Assembly (NCBI GenBank): GCA_913055705.1
Contig: CAJXKT010000009.1
Coordinates: 1 to 32,641, forward strand
DNA: 32,641 nucleotides
Source of the DNA: an uncultured bacterium
Lineage (GTDB): Bacteria > Planctomycetota > Brocadiia > Brocadiales > Scalinduaceae
Direction of reading: 5' to 3'
The first letter of the stretch is position 1; every line of letters starts with the position of its first letter. Positions 16,362-25,679 of the stretch are shown one piece after another. The position numbers and the translations under genes are program-made. Below the pieces are notes generated by a model, which was given only the letters and a program-made list of their open reading frames with translations, was not told where the DNA came from and searched no databases.

Positions 16362-17846
16362 ATGAACATACCCTTAGTTCTGCATACCCTGGGAAATCTC
16401 ATATTACTTCTTTCCGGTATACTATTCATACCATTTGGCGTATCTCTCTTTTATGGAACAAAGGAAGAGATATGGGCATTTGTCATATCAATCATTGCGT
16501 CAGGCATCACCGGTTTGGTTCTAAAATTCTCCCTAAAACCCAGAAATGAAAACATTACTATTAGAGAGGGTTTGGCGATTGTCGCATTCTGGTGGGTGTT
16601 CTGTGCCGTCTTTGGAGCCTTGCCTTACTGGCTTTCAGGGGCGTGTGATAACTTTTGTGATTCTTACTTTGAATCAATGAGCGGGCTCACTACGACAGGC
16701 GCAACCATTTTCAGCGATATTGAGGCATTGCCGCATGGTATTCTTTTCTGGAGGAGTATGTCACAGTGGCTTGGAGGAATGGGTATCGTTGTGTTTTTTG
16801 TTGCAGTTCTTCCAACTATTGGCGTCGGAGGGCACAAACTCTTCAGTGCCGAAGCCCCTGATCTTACAACGGACAAGATAAAGCCGCGCATAGCTCAGAC
16901 GGCAAAAATATTATGGATTATATATCTCTCTCTTACTGCCATTGTAATTCCCCTGTTCTGGTTTGGGGGAATGGGAATATTCGATGCTGTCTGCCATGCC
17001 TTTACTACGATAGCTACAGGAGGATTTTCTACAAAAAACCAAAGTATTGCCGCTTTTAACAGTCAGTTTATAGAGATTGTTGTTATGGTCTTTATATTTA
17101 TATCAGCCTGTAATTACATACTTCATTACCAGTTGGTTACAGGGAGGATTAAAAAAGTCCTCGTTAATTCAGAACTGCGCTTTTTTGTGTGCCTGATATT
17201 ATGTGTTATTTGTTTAGTAACACTTGCACTGTTTTTCTCTGAATCGTCCTCATACAATGGGGGCGTGAAAGATCACGAATATGAAAGCGTAGGCGGAGCA
17301 CTGAGATATGCCGCATTCCAGGCCGTTTCCATAACAACCAGTACCGGTTATACTAACGCAGATTTTGATATCTGGCCGAATTTCTGCAGATTTTTCCTCG
17401 TCCTTCTCATGTTTATCGGCGGCTGTGCGGGTTCGACTGCCGGGGGTATGAAGGTAGCAAGAATAATGCTGCTTTTTAAGACCAGTGTAAGGGAAATGGT
17501 TCACCTGCTCAGGCCAAGGGCCATAATGCATGTTAAGCTCAGCGGTAAACCTGTCAGTGAAGAGATAATCACAAACACATTAGGATTTATTGTAATACAT
17601 CTTGGACTGTTTGGTATCTTTTCACTTATCCTGACCGTCTTTGGCACAGAGGTTATTACATCATTCAGTGCAGTGGCGTCGATGATGAACAACATTGGTC
17701 CCGCCCTGGCCGATGTAGGCGCTACAAGAAATTATGGCGAAATTGCTTATCCCTGTAAATGGGTATTGATCTTTTGTATGCTGCTGGGCAGGCTTGAAAT
17801 ATACACCGTTATACTTATCTTTTTACCACTAACATGGAAGAAATAG
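16362..17846 (+). CDS. trkH: Trk/Ktr potassium uptake transmembrane subunit
   Basis: SMSGLTTTGATIF, TIATGGFSTKNQSI, TSTGYTNADFDIWP, GGCAGSTAGGMKVARI, MLLGRLEIYT. Start moved from the ORF start at 16320 to ATG 16362. Confidence 0.95.
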   Translation: MNIPLVLHTLGNLILLLSGILFIPFGVSLFYGTKEEIWAFVISIIASGITGLVLKFSLKPRNENITIREGLAIVAFWWVFCAVFGALPYWLSGACDNFCDSYFESMSGLTTTGATIFSDIEALPHGILFWRSMSQWLGGMGIVVFFVAVLPTIGVGGHKLFSAEAPDLTTDKIKPRIAQTAKILWIIYLSLTAIVIPLFWFGGMGIFDAVCHAFTTIATGGFSTKNQSIAAFNSQFIEIVVMVFIFISACNYILHYQLVTGRIKKVLVNSELRFFVCLILCVICLVTLALFFSESSSYNGGVKDHEYESVGGALRYAAFQAVSITTSTGYTNADFDIWPNFCRFFLVLLMFIGGCAGSTAGGMKVARIMLLFKTSVREMVHLLRPRAIMHVKLSGKPVSEEIITNTLGFIVIHLGLFGIFSLILTVFGTEVITSFSAVASMMNNIGPALADVGATRNYGEIAYPCKWVLIFCMLLGRLEIYTVILIFLPLTWKK

Positions 17847-17894
17847 GCTTGTAATAAACACGAACAGTCGTTAAAAAAACCAGGGAAGGTTATA

Positions 17895-19436
17895 ATGGCA
17901 GGACTTGGAAAGGTAAAGAGCGTTGCAGCATACGGGATTGAAGCTTATCTGCTGGAGATAGAGGTATATGTTACAAAGGGACAGCTGCCTTCAACTGTGG
18001 TCATTGGACTGCCGGATGCTGCTGTTAAGGAGTGCAGGGACAGGGTGAAGGCGGCGCTCAAGAACTGCGGGTATCGATTTCCTGTAAAGAATATTACCAT
18101 TAACCTGGCTCCTGCAGATAGAAAGAAAGAGGGGCCTTCTTTTGAATTACCGATAGCAATGGGTTTCCTCATTGCTACAAACCAGATAAATACGGGCAAG
18201 ATACACGAATACGGTATAGTAGGCGAACTCGCACTGGATGGACGGGTAAGACGGGTTAACGGCTGCCTGGCAATGGCGAAAAAATGTAAAGCGGCAGGAT
18301 TGAAAGGGTTGATCCTTCCTACCGAAAACGCACCGGAGGCGGCCATTGTGGAGGGTATAGATGTTATTCCTGTTAAGACACTCTCCGATGCCGTAGGCTT
18401 CCTGACAAATGAGTTATTTATCTCCCCTTTCACGTTAAACCTCGCAGACGTTTTCAATGATTCCTCTCAATATGAAGTAGATTTTATGGATGTTAAGGGA
18501 CAGGAACATGTAAAACGTGCACTCATCGTAGCTGCTGCAGGAAACCATAATGTACTTATGATTGGGCCTCCGGGTTCGGGCAAGACGATGTTGACACAGA
18601 GGCTCCCTACCATAATGCCCATGTTAACGCTGGAAGAGGCTATTGAGACTACTGTGGTATACAGTTCGGCAGGGCTTTTAGGCCCGGATCAATCCCTGAT
18701 AGCTACCAGACCCTTTCGTAGTCCGCATCATACTATCAGTACTGCGGGGTTGGTTGGCGGCGGCAGCTTTCCACGTCCGGGAGAGGTAAGCCTCACCCAT
18801 CATGGAGTCCTCTTCCTTGACGAATTACCGGAATTTAACAGGAAAACGCTGGAGGTATTGCGCCAGCCGTTAGAGACGGATGAGATTACGATTTCAAGGG
18901 CAATGAGTTCAGTGATGTTTCCGGCAGAGATAATGCTGGTCGGGGCGATGAATCCCTGTCCGTGTGGATTTTATGGTGATCCCGGGAAGGAATGTCATTG
19001 TACACCACGCCAGATTCAAAATTACATTTCCAGGATTTCAGGCCCTTTGCTTGACAGGATTGATATCCAGGTTGAGGTTCCGAATGTTCAGTATAAGGAC
19101 CTGGCCTCTAACTCAACCTGTGAATCGTCGGAGGAAATCAGGGAAAGAGTTACAAAAGTACGCAAGGTACAGTTAAAGCGATTTCAGGGACTCAAATACT
19201 CAACCAACTCCCGAATGTCTACGAGGACGATGAAAAAGCATTGTCTATTAGATAGTCAGGCAGAGAAATTACTTCATCAGGCCATGACTGAGCTCAACAT
19301 CTCTGCAAGAGGTTACAACAAAATACTTAAAGTCGGCAGAACAATTGCGGACCTTGACCATAGCAGGGACGTCCACCGGGAACATATCTCAGAAGCCGTT
19401 CAATACAGAAATCTGGATCGAGATTTGTGGAAATGA
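17895..19436 (+). CDS. comM: YifB/ComM family Mg-chelatase-like AAA+ ATPase
   Basis: VKSVAAYGIEAYLLEIEVYVTKGQLPSTVVIGLPDAAVKE; GPPGSGKTMLTQRLPTIMP; RPFRSPHHTIS; HHGVLFLDELPEF; NPCPCGFYGD. Confidence 0.95.
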   Translation: MAGLGKVKSVAAYGIEAYLLEIEVYVTKGQLPSTVVIGLPDAAVKECRDRVKAALKNCGYRFPVKNITINLAPADRKKEGPSFELPIAMGFLIATNQINTGKIHEYGIVGELALDGRVRRVNGCLAMAKKCKAAGLKGLILPTENAPEAAIVEGIDVIPVKTLSDAVGFLTNELFISPFTLNLADVFNDSSQYEVDFMDVKGQEHVKRALIVAAAGNHNVLMIGPPGSGKTMLTQRLPTIMPMLTLEEAIETTVVYSSAGLLGPDQSLIATRPFRSPHHTISTAGLVGGGSFPRPGEVSLTHHGVLFLDELPEFNRKTLEVLRQPLETDEITISRAMSSVMFPAEIMLVGAMNPCPCGFYGDPGKECHCTPRQIQNYISRISGPLLDRIDIQVEVPNVQYKDLASNSTCESSEEIRERVTKVRKVQLKRFQGLKYSTNSRMSTRTMKKHCLLDSQAEKLLHQAMTELNISARGYNKILKVGRTIADLDHSRDVHREHISEAVQYRNLDRDLWK

Positions 19437-19473
19437 TGCTTTCTGCTTATAAACCGGATGATCTGTTTGTACC

Positions 19474-19502
19474 TTGACAGTCAATTATTTGTTTGGTAAA
19501 TT
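19474..19502 (+). promoter_or_regulatory. candidate sigma70-type promoter for the TPR lipoprotein gene
   Basis: Perfect TTGACA (19474-19479), 17-nt spacer, TAAATT (19497-19502); ATG at 19546. Confidence 0.5.
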
Positions 19503-19545
19503 AGAGTTCTTATTAGTCTGCAAGCCTTTTTCAGGTAAATACAGA

Positions 19546-20439
19546 ATGAAGAGATTCCTACTTCTACAAATAATTATTGTGCTCTTTCTCGCAATATCCT
19601 GTGAGACTCCATCATATGGAGCCGGTGATTTCTCCAAACATTATAATAAGGGTATTGAGTTTTATAAACAGGGTAAATATGACCAGGCGGGAAAATCATT
19701 TGAAGAGGCGATAAAAATAAAACCCAATGATGTCTATGCCCTTTATGGCTTAGGGAATACACACTATTGCAAGGCGAAGTATGATGAAGCCGTCAAAGTT
19801 TATACAAGGGCTATCAATATAAATCCTGAATATGCCAAGGTACACTATTCGCTGTCACTGGCCTACAGTAAATTGGGTAAGACACGTGAGGCCGAAAAAG
19901 AAAAAGCAGTTTTCAGGCAGTTGTCTCAGGGAGGAAAGGCCGGTAAAAGAACTAAAACAAGCGTGAGACCTTCCCAAACCGGTAAGCAGAGCAGAAAAAC
20001 ACTACAGGCTGATAGTACTCTGAAAAAGACATTAACTCAAAAGAAACTGGCAGAAGTTAAAACAAAACCCGAAAAAAAGGCCTCAACAAGTAAAAAGGAA
20101 GAAGCAAAGCGTGAAGAAAAGAGTGTTAGTAAGACTCAACGAGTCCCAGCAACAAAGAAAAGTGCAGAGAAGGATGATTCCAGTTCAATTTTTAAGGGTT
20201 ATACAGGGGAAACGAAAAAAGCAGATGAACGTGTTTTTACCAAGAAATATAAAGGATCATATGGCATTTCCAAAAGGCCATATGGCAAAATTAAGTTGTA
20301 TGTTCAGAAAAAATGGTATGAATCCGGACTAAATAAAATATGGATTTCCATTGGAGGTTATATTCTTGCAACTCAGATATGGCTTTGTACTGTAACATTC
20401 TTTGTCCTGATAATCTGGAGAATTAGAGCGAAAACATAG
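19546..20439 (+). CDS. TPR protein with N-terminal signal/possible lipobox, Lys-rich linker and C-terminal transmembrane helix
   Basis: MKRFLLLQIIIVLFLAISCETPSYG; YNKGIEFYKQGKYDQAGKSFEEAIKIKPNDVYALYGLGNTHYCKAKYDEAVKVYTRAININPEYAKVHYSLSLAYSKLG; C-terminal ILATQIWLCTVTFFVLIIWRI. Confidence 0.85.
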   Translation: MKRFLLLQIIIVLFLAISCETPSYGAGDFSKHYNKGIEFYKQGKYDQAGKSFEEAIKIKPNDVYALYGLGNTHYCKAKYDEAVKVYTRAININPEYAKVHYSLSLAYSKLGKTREAEKEKAVFRQLSQGGKAGKRTKTSVRPSQTGKQSRKTLQADSTLKKTLTQKKLAEVKTKPEKKASTSKKEEAKREEKSVSKTQRVPATKKSAEKDDSSSIFKGYTGETKKADERVFTKKYKGSYGISKRPYGKIKLYVQKKWYESGLNKIWISIGGYILATQIWLCTVTFFVLIIWRIRAKT

Positions 20440-20492
20440 CTAATAGTATTTTCACAATTTCAAGACAATAATCACTCCTAAACTTAAAAGTT

Positions 20493-20513
20493 GAAGACGT
20501 TTTCTCCGTCTTC
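20493..20513. repeat. short hairpin-forming inverted repeat (possible weak terminator)
   Basis: GAAGACG-TTTTCTC-CGTCTTC, 54 nt after the TPR gene stop; no U-tract. Confidence 0.4.
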
Positions 20514-20928
20514 TAAAACCAACATATCACTATATGCATCAAAATTCTCATATATCATGCTCCCGCTCAATTATTTCTTCTTTTGAAAAGCCAGGTTGTA
20601 AATATTAAAGAATTTATAGAGTCTGTAATTTGTTAAATTTCTGTCTGGTTCTGGCTTGCCACAACAAGTCTGTTTGCTAAAGCGAATCCTGCCAGTGCGG
20701 ATCGGTAGATAGATCAAGGGCGTCTTCAGTCATGGTTTGTTATAGATTAGGAGAAAGATTGTTTAATCTCATAAGCAGGTCAACGGCATCAAATATAAAA
20801 CATCCATTCGCTTTTAGTTAGAATATAAGAGATACGGAAAAGGCAAAGTTGTATATAATGGACAATTCAAATAGGAGTTAATACTTGCTCTATAACGACT
20901 TAAGGCATGATAACAATTTTTCAAAGAC

Positions 20929-23900
20929 TTATCCGTCTATTTGAGAATTTTTGGAATCTGTATTACTATCCTTGTCATTTTTAGTTAACGTGGTAAATTG
21001 GGTTTCGACGGGTTTTTTTGAGCGAATGTGCAGGTCTCTCTGAGGAAAAGGTATTTCGATGTTGTTTTCTCTGAATATTCTGTCAATTGCAAAGTTCAGG
21101 TCGCTGATCGCCATCCATCTATCGAGTATGTGAGCCCAGAAATACAACTCAAAATTTAATGAACTTTCCCCAAATTCCACAAAGCGTACTATCGGTGCGG
21201 GATCTTTTTTCAGATCCGGATGTGAATCCATCACTTTATGCAGGCAATTCTTTACCAGTTCAGTATCAGAACCATACGCAACACCTACTACTATTTTAGA
21301 CCTAAGCAACATGTCGCCACCATGAACCCAGTTTATTACGTTATTCTCCAGGAACCTTGAGTTTGGCACAACTACTGTTTTTCTGTCAAAGGTATTTATC
21401 ACGGTACTTCTAATACTGACCTTTTCAACCTTGCCTGCAATTTCCTTATCAAGTGTTATTATATCACCAATCTTTATAGGTTTTTCAAAGAAGATTATAA
21501 TACCGCTTACAAGATTATTTATTATATTCTGCATCCCAAAGCCCAGACCAATACCGAATGCACCGGCAAATATGGTAAGGCTCCTTAACGGAATCCCTGC
21601 AATATTGAGCCCGATGATTGCCGCCACACCAATTATAAAATATGTTACCCCAGATGAAATTGCATGACGGGCACCTTGTTCTAATTGGGCTTTTTCATAA
21701 ACTTTTGCCCGCAGTACATTTTTTAAATATCTGGTACATATAAAGGCTGCCACTAAGACTAATATGCCGATCAGCATCTTAAAAGGTGTTGTATATCTGC
21801 CCTCGGCAAGTGTGAACTTATACGTCAAACCATCCTTTATTGAAATAAACACATATAAAATATTTTCATAAACATTTCGAAATAACTCCGGAGCTGCTGG
21901 TGAACTTACAACATCTTTAAATGTGTTATTCCACATTCCAAAGATTATGACTACTGCAACAATTAAAATTCCATAACCCAGCAAGCCCTTGTAAACCCGG
22001 AAACCCACGTTTAAAGATATCTTCTCGGATTCGAACTCCTTGTCATCAAGCTGTCTTCTCAACTTTAACTTACGTTCCTGTGATAATGACAGGCGTCTTA
22101 ATGAAAACCGGTATACAGCATAAGCAATGATTGAAACAATCACACTCTTGATGAGGGTTACTACAAAAGTATACGTTAATAGTGCATATCCAAGGCTTCG
22201 TATGGCAAAAAGCAGGATAACAAACGCAATAAGTATTGGATAAAGAATATTAATAACCTTATTAACGAACTTGCCAATAGCGCTCTCATAATAAGGCAAC
22301 ATTTTCAGCAAAAACGACCTTTGACTGGCAGCTATCCAGACAGCAATAGAAATCGTAACTATCCTGTAAATGAACCATAATAGTTCTATAACATCTTTCT
22401 TATAACCATATGCATTCAGGACAAAGATTAATGTTATTGTTATTGCAGAAAATAGTAGAATTACATTTAACCCTTTAAAGATACGCCTTGCAGAAGAGTA
22501 AGTAACCGGAATCCATCGTCTCACACCTGTATACGGACTCAAGGATTCAACAACAGTACCTCTTAAAAACTTATAAACAGATAGAATTGCAAATCCATAA
22601 ATTGCAGATAGAATTACCGGTGTATCAGAGGGGATTGTAAGCGATATTGTGAGGGCCATTACGAACAGAAAGAACATTGTTAATGTATTCTGCATTATAC
22701 GAAGCAGGCCCGGTACTAATTCGAATGTAAAGAATGTCTGCGGTGATACTGCTGTAAATCTTTCTATCTCTCGTATTGCCCATTTGTTGAGGTAACGTCT
22801 GGTAAAAAAAGTTAAAGAAATAACAAAAACTATTATAATTACCTTTACAATGAATGCTGGGATGTTTTTATTATTAGACAGATAAATACTAAGTTTCTTC
22901 AAATTCTGGACTGATGCTTTATAGAGATCTAAAGGCTTGTCCTTAAGAACCTTTATATCCGTCAAGCCCTCTAACATAGTATTTGTTGATATCTGGCTCT
23001 CACGCCTTGTCCATACATTTGCCGCCCTTATCTCTGAAAGCCTTATTCCTGCATCTGCCAGTTCTTCCAACAAAACCCTGCTTGACTCTAAAACCTCATT
23101 ACCAATCTCAAACTTTCTCTCTACCAGTTTCTTCTGCTCTTCGATATGCTTCAGGCGCAAATTGGCAAGTTTTACTAGCAGTTTACCCTGTGCCTTGTTT
23201 GAAAATCCTTCAGCTTCTTTTTCTATATTTGATTTTTCTCCAGATACAATTGGTACGAGTTCGGCACGTACTTTCTCTAAACTCTCATCTATTATTGCCT
23301 TTTGTTTTTCTGCTGCACTTAACCGACTTTGGACGGTCTTAACCTTATCCCGTATCCTCTTTGTCTCAGCCTTGATTACGTCTAACTCTAAAGCGATTTC
23401 CCCGGGAGTATTTTCACCACCAAGCAGTTCCTTAACATTTTCCCCGGTCTTTCTGAGCTCTGTAAGGTATTCCTCCTTCTCCGTTCCGGCAGTAATTAAT
23501 TCATCTTTTATTGTGGCAATAAGCCCTTCCTGTTTATGCACATCAACCTCAACCTCCAGGATTCGTTTTCTCTCAGGAGACGTTTCCTCTAATTGTTTTT
23601 GTACGGCGATTTCTGCCTTCTTTAATGCCTTTCTCTTTTCCAATTCGGCCTTAGCTTTTTCTTCTTCTGCAATTCTTCTTCTTTTCTCCTCAACTATCTT
23701 GGCTTCTTCTGCCTCCTTTTCCTTCCTCTGGGTCTCTGCTTCCTTAAATTTCAACGACAATATGCCGGCTATTGCAGCTTTTATATCTTTTTCCAGCTCT
23801 ATATTTAACTTTTGTATCTGGACAGATTGTGACCTTAGCTCTGCCAATCTGGTCTGTGCAAATAATAGATTAATTTTATCATCCCGCAGTTTAAGTTCAT

Positions 23901-24612
23901 TCTCTAGAAGATGCTTCTTGTTATTGATTAAAATGCTCTCTTCTTCCGCTTCAGGTTCTTGGTTTGCTAATTCTTTGACTTCTTTCAAAAGCTTCTCTTT
24001 TTGCTCTTTAAGGCTTGAACTTAAGGCATCATTCGTTGTTTGTATTGTCTGGAAATGTGCTTCTTTTTCCCTGGCTTTTGCAAGAATCGATTCCAAGCGC
24101 GCTTCAAGGAGTTCTGCCTCTCTTTGAAAGCTTTCAAATTGAGATCCTGGTAATAGCGATGCTTCTTCATTAATCTTGTTTTTTCTTCCAGAAAGAGTTG
24201 CAGTGGTTTCGAGTTCGTTTTCTAAATTGCCTGCCACTTCTGTTGTTTCTACTCTGATTCGTTTGGTTTCATCAAGGGTATTGATCCTGTCTTCCAGAAC
24301 ATCTCCCTGCCTTTTGGTCAGGCCTAAAACATCTTCTCCAGCCTTGCCATCAATCAATTTCTTTTTTATTGTGTTCAGCTTCTTTAATTCTTCTTTAAGG
24401 ATGCTTAAGTTTGATTCAAGGTGAGCAATACCTTGTTCATGGCTTCCAAAAACCTTTTCTACATCATTGAGGAAGTTTGTTCGTATAGCTGTTAAATCTT
24501 CAACCTCAGCAGTCTGGTCGCAATGTCCGGATGTGGACATCGCCAGATATACGAAAGAAAATACAATAACAAAGGTAAATGATAGTTTCTTAATGATCAT
24601 GTTAAATTCCAT
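20929..24612 (-). CDS. large MscS/MscK-type mechanosensitive channel with long coiled-coil N-terminal region
   Basis: C-terminal MscS core FAGAFGIGLGFGMQNIINNLVSGIIIFFEKPIKIGDIITLDKEIAGKVEKVSIRSTVINTFDRKTVVVPNSRFLENNVINW; many TM segments; signal peptide and ~550-aa coiled coil; 1227 aa. Confidence 0.95.
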   Translation of the reverse strand: MEFNMIIKKLSFTFVIVFSFVYLAMSTSGHCDQTAEVEDLTAIRTNFLNDVEKVFGSHEQGIAHLESNLSILKEELKKLNTIKKKLIDGKAGEDVLGLTKRQGDVLEDRINTLDETKRIRVETTEVAGNLENELETTATLSGRKNKINEEASLLPGSQFESFQREAELLEARLESILAKAREKEAHFQTIQTTNDALSSSLKEQKEKLLKEVKELANQEPEAEEESILINNKKHLLENELKLRDDKINLLFAQTRLAELRSQSVQIQKLNIELEKDIKAAIAGILSLKFKEAETQRKEKEAEEAKIVEEKRRRIAEEEKAKAELEKRKALKKAEIAVQKQLEETSPERKRILEVEVDVHKQEGLIATIKDELITAGTEKEEYLTELRKTGENVKELLGGENTPGEIALELDVIKAETKRIRDKVKTVQSRLSAAEKQKAIIDESLEKVRAELVPIVSGEKSNIEKEAEGFSNKAQGKLLVKLANLRLKHIEEQKKLVERKFEIGNEVLESSRVLLEELADAGIRLSEIRAANVWTRRESQISTNTMLEGLTDIKVLKDKPLDLYKASVQNLKKLSIYLSNNKNIPAFIVKVIIIVFVISLTFFTRRYLNKWAIREIERFTAVSPQTFFTFELVPGLLRIMQNTLTMFFLFVMALTISLTIPSDTPVILSAIYGFAILSVYKFLRGTVVESLSPYTGVRRWIPVTYSSARRIFKGLNVILLFSAITITLIFVLNAYGYKKDVIELLWFIYRIVTISIAVWIAASQRSFLLKMLPYYESAIGKFVNKVINILYPILIAFVILLFAIRSLGYALLTYTFVVTLIKSVIVSIIAYAVYRFSLRRLSLSQERKLKLRRQLDDKEFESEKISLNVGFRVYKGLLGYGILIVAVVIIFGMWNNTFKDVVSSPAAPELFRNVYENILYVFISIKDGLTYKFTLAEGRYTTPFKMLIGILVLVAAFICTRYLKNVLRAKVYEKAQLEQGARHAISSGVTYFIIGVAAIIGLNIAGIPLRSLTIFAGAFGIGLGFGMQNIINNLVSGIIIFFEKPIKIGDIITLDKEIAGKVEKVSIRSTVINTFDRKTVVVPNSRFLENNVINWVHGGDMLLRSKIVVGVAYGSDTELVKNCLHKVMDSHPDLKKDPAPIVRFVEFGESSLNFELYFWAHILDRWMAISDLNFAIDRIFRENNIEIPFPQRDLHIRSKKPVETQFTTLTKNDKDSNTDSKNSQIDG

Positions 24613-24955
24613 TGTGAATCAAGGTATATTTCATGTAAATTTGAAACCCTACACGGCTAAGGCTAATTTATGCGGGAACACTCTCATCCAAAATTCCTTT
24701 TGGTGTGAACCATAACAGGAAATGTAGGAAAGGGGGTGATGTAAGTCAATTTAGAAGCTTCCCTTACCAGAAGCAAATATTGGTAAATACGTTAACATTC
24801 GTACACATTCCTGTCAAGGGTTTTTCAGTACGCAGAGCATATCCTTCTAAACAAATGAAAAATGACGGCTTCCCCCTTCCGAGTCAGGAAGATGGATGAT
24901 ATTTTCGTTATTCAGCCCATCTCCCCCGTCTATCGTAAAAAAGGAAATCTTAACC

Positions 24956-25666
24956 TTACTTACGATCAGTTGTTTCTACATCTGTTATCATAAAGGTAAA
25001 TTCATAATTTTTCACATATCCGCTAAACTCTATAGGCAGGATGATGGAAAATGTAGTGTCTTTGAGCTCAGTCCCATTTCCCTGATATGCATACTCTGGT
25101 AGCATACCATGGTCTAGATATTCAATATCAGTATCTTTAACAGTTATCCACCCTTCACCAATATCACCTCCCAGCCCCGGCCATATATTAATCCAGATAT
25201 TCCCTTCACTTGTTGATTTTGGATCAATCCGTATGGAGTTTAAATAAAGATCGTTCTTTACAAAATCCTTCATTGCAGAAGCAAACACCCATCCAAAGAG
25301 AATATTGTGAGATTCTCCCCACGGGTCAATATATTCTACTCTATTACTGATAAAATGGACGGTGTTTTCTGACTTGTTATGCATTGATATCCGAATGTGC
25401 TCAGCAGCAGGGGTAAATTGAAATGAAATATCTCCATCTTCGTATTTGAGATTCTTGGTATAAGGCTCGACAAGTGAAAAACTGTAGCGGTATGGTTGGT
25501 ATGTTGTACAACCTGCAATAAGCAACAGTATTGATATGAAGAGAATCCTGTTTAATTTTGAAAACACTTGTTTCTCTTGCTTCTCTGTTGAAACTCGAAT
25601 CAATGGAGCCAGTTTGTATATATTTAAATCTGAGCTCATCGTTTTATCAGGATTGCAATATTCCAA
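24956..25666 (-). CDS. predicted lipoprotein of unknown function
   Basis: LNRILFISILLLIAGCTTYQPYR is a clean lipobox; the start may be GTG at 25567 rather than the ORF start at 25666. Confidence 0.7.
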   Translation of the reverse strand: MEYCNPDKTMSSDLNIYKLAPLIRVSTEKQEKQVFSKLNRILFISILLLIAGCTTYQPYRYSFSLVEPYTKNLKYEDGDISFQFTPAAEHIRISMHNKSENTVHFISNRVEYIDPWGESHNILFGWVFASAMKDFVKNDLYLNSIRIDPKSTSEGNIWINIWPGLGGDIGEGWITVKDTDIEYLDHGMLPEYAYQGNGTELKDTTFSIILPIEFSGYVKNYEFTFMITDVETTDRK

Positions 25667-25679
25667 AACCCAGAACTAT

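Noticed and set aside
22937-24127. 396-aa + strand ORF
   Set aside because: Antisense shadow of the coiled-coil part of the MscS-type channel; Ser/Phe-rich low-complexity product with no domain.
24705-24899. 64-aa + strand ORF in the gap between the channel and lipoprotein genes
   Set aside because: No recognisable motif, opposite strand to neighbours; not enough to call a gene, although its SD-like motif is noted as a finding.
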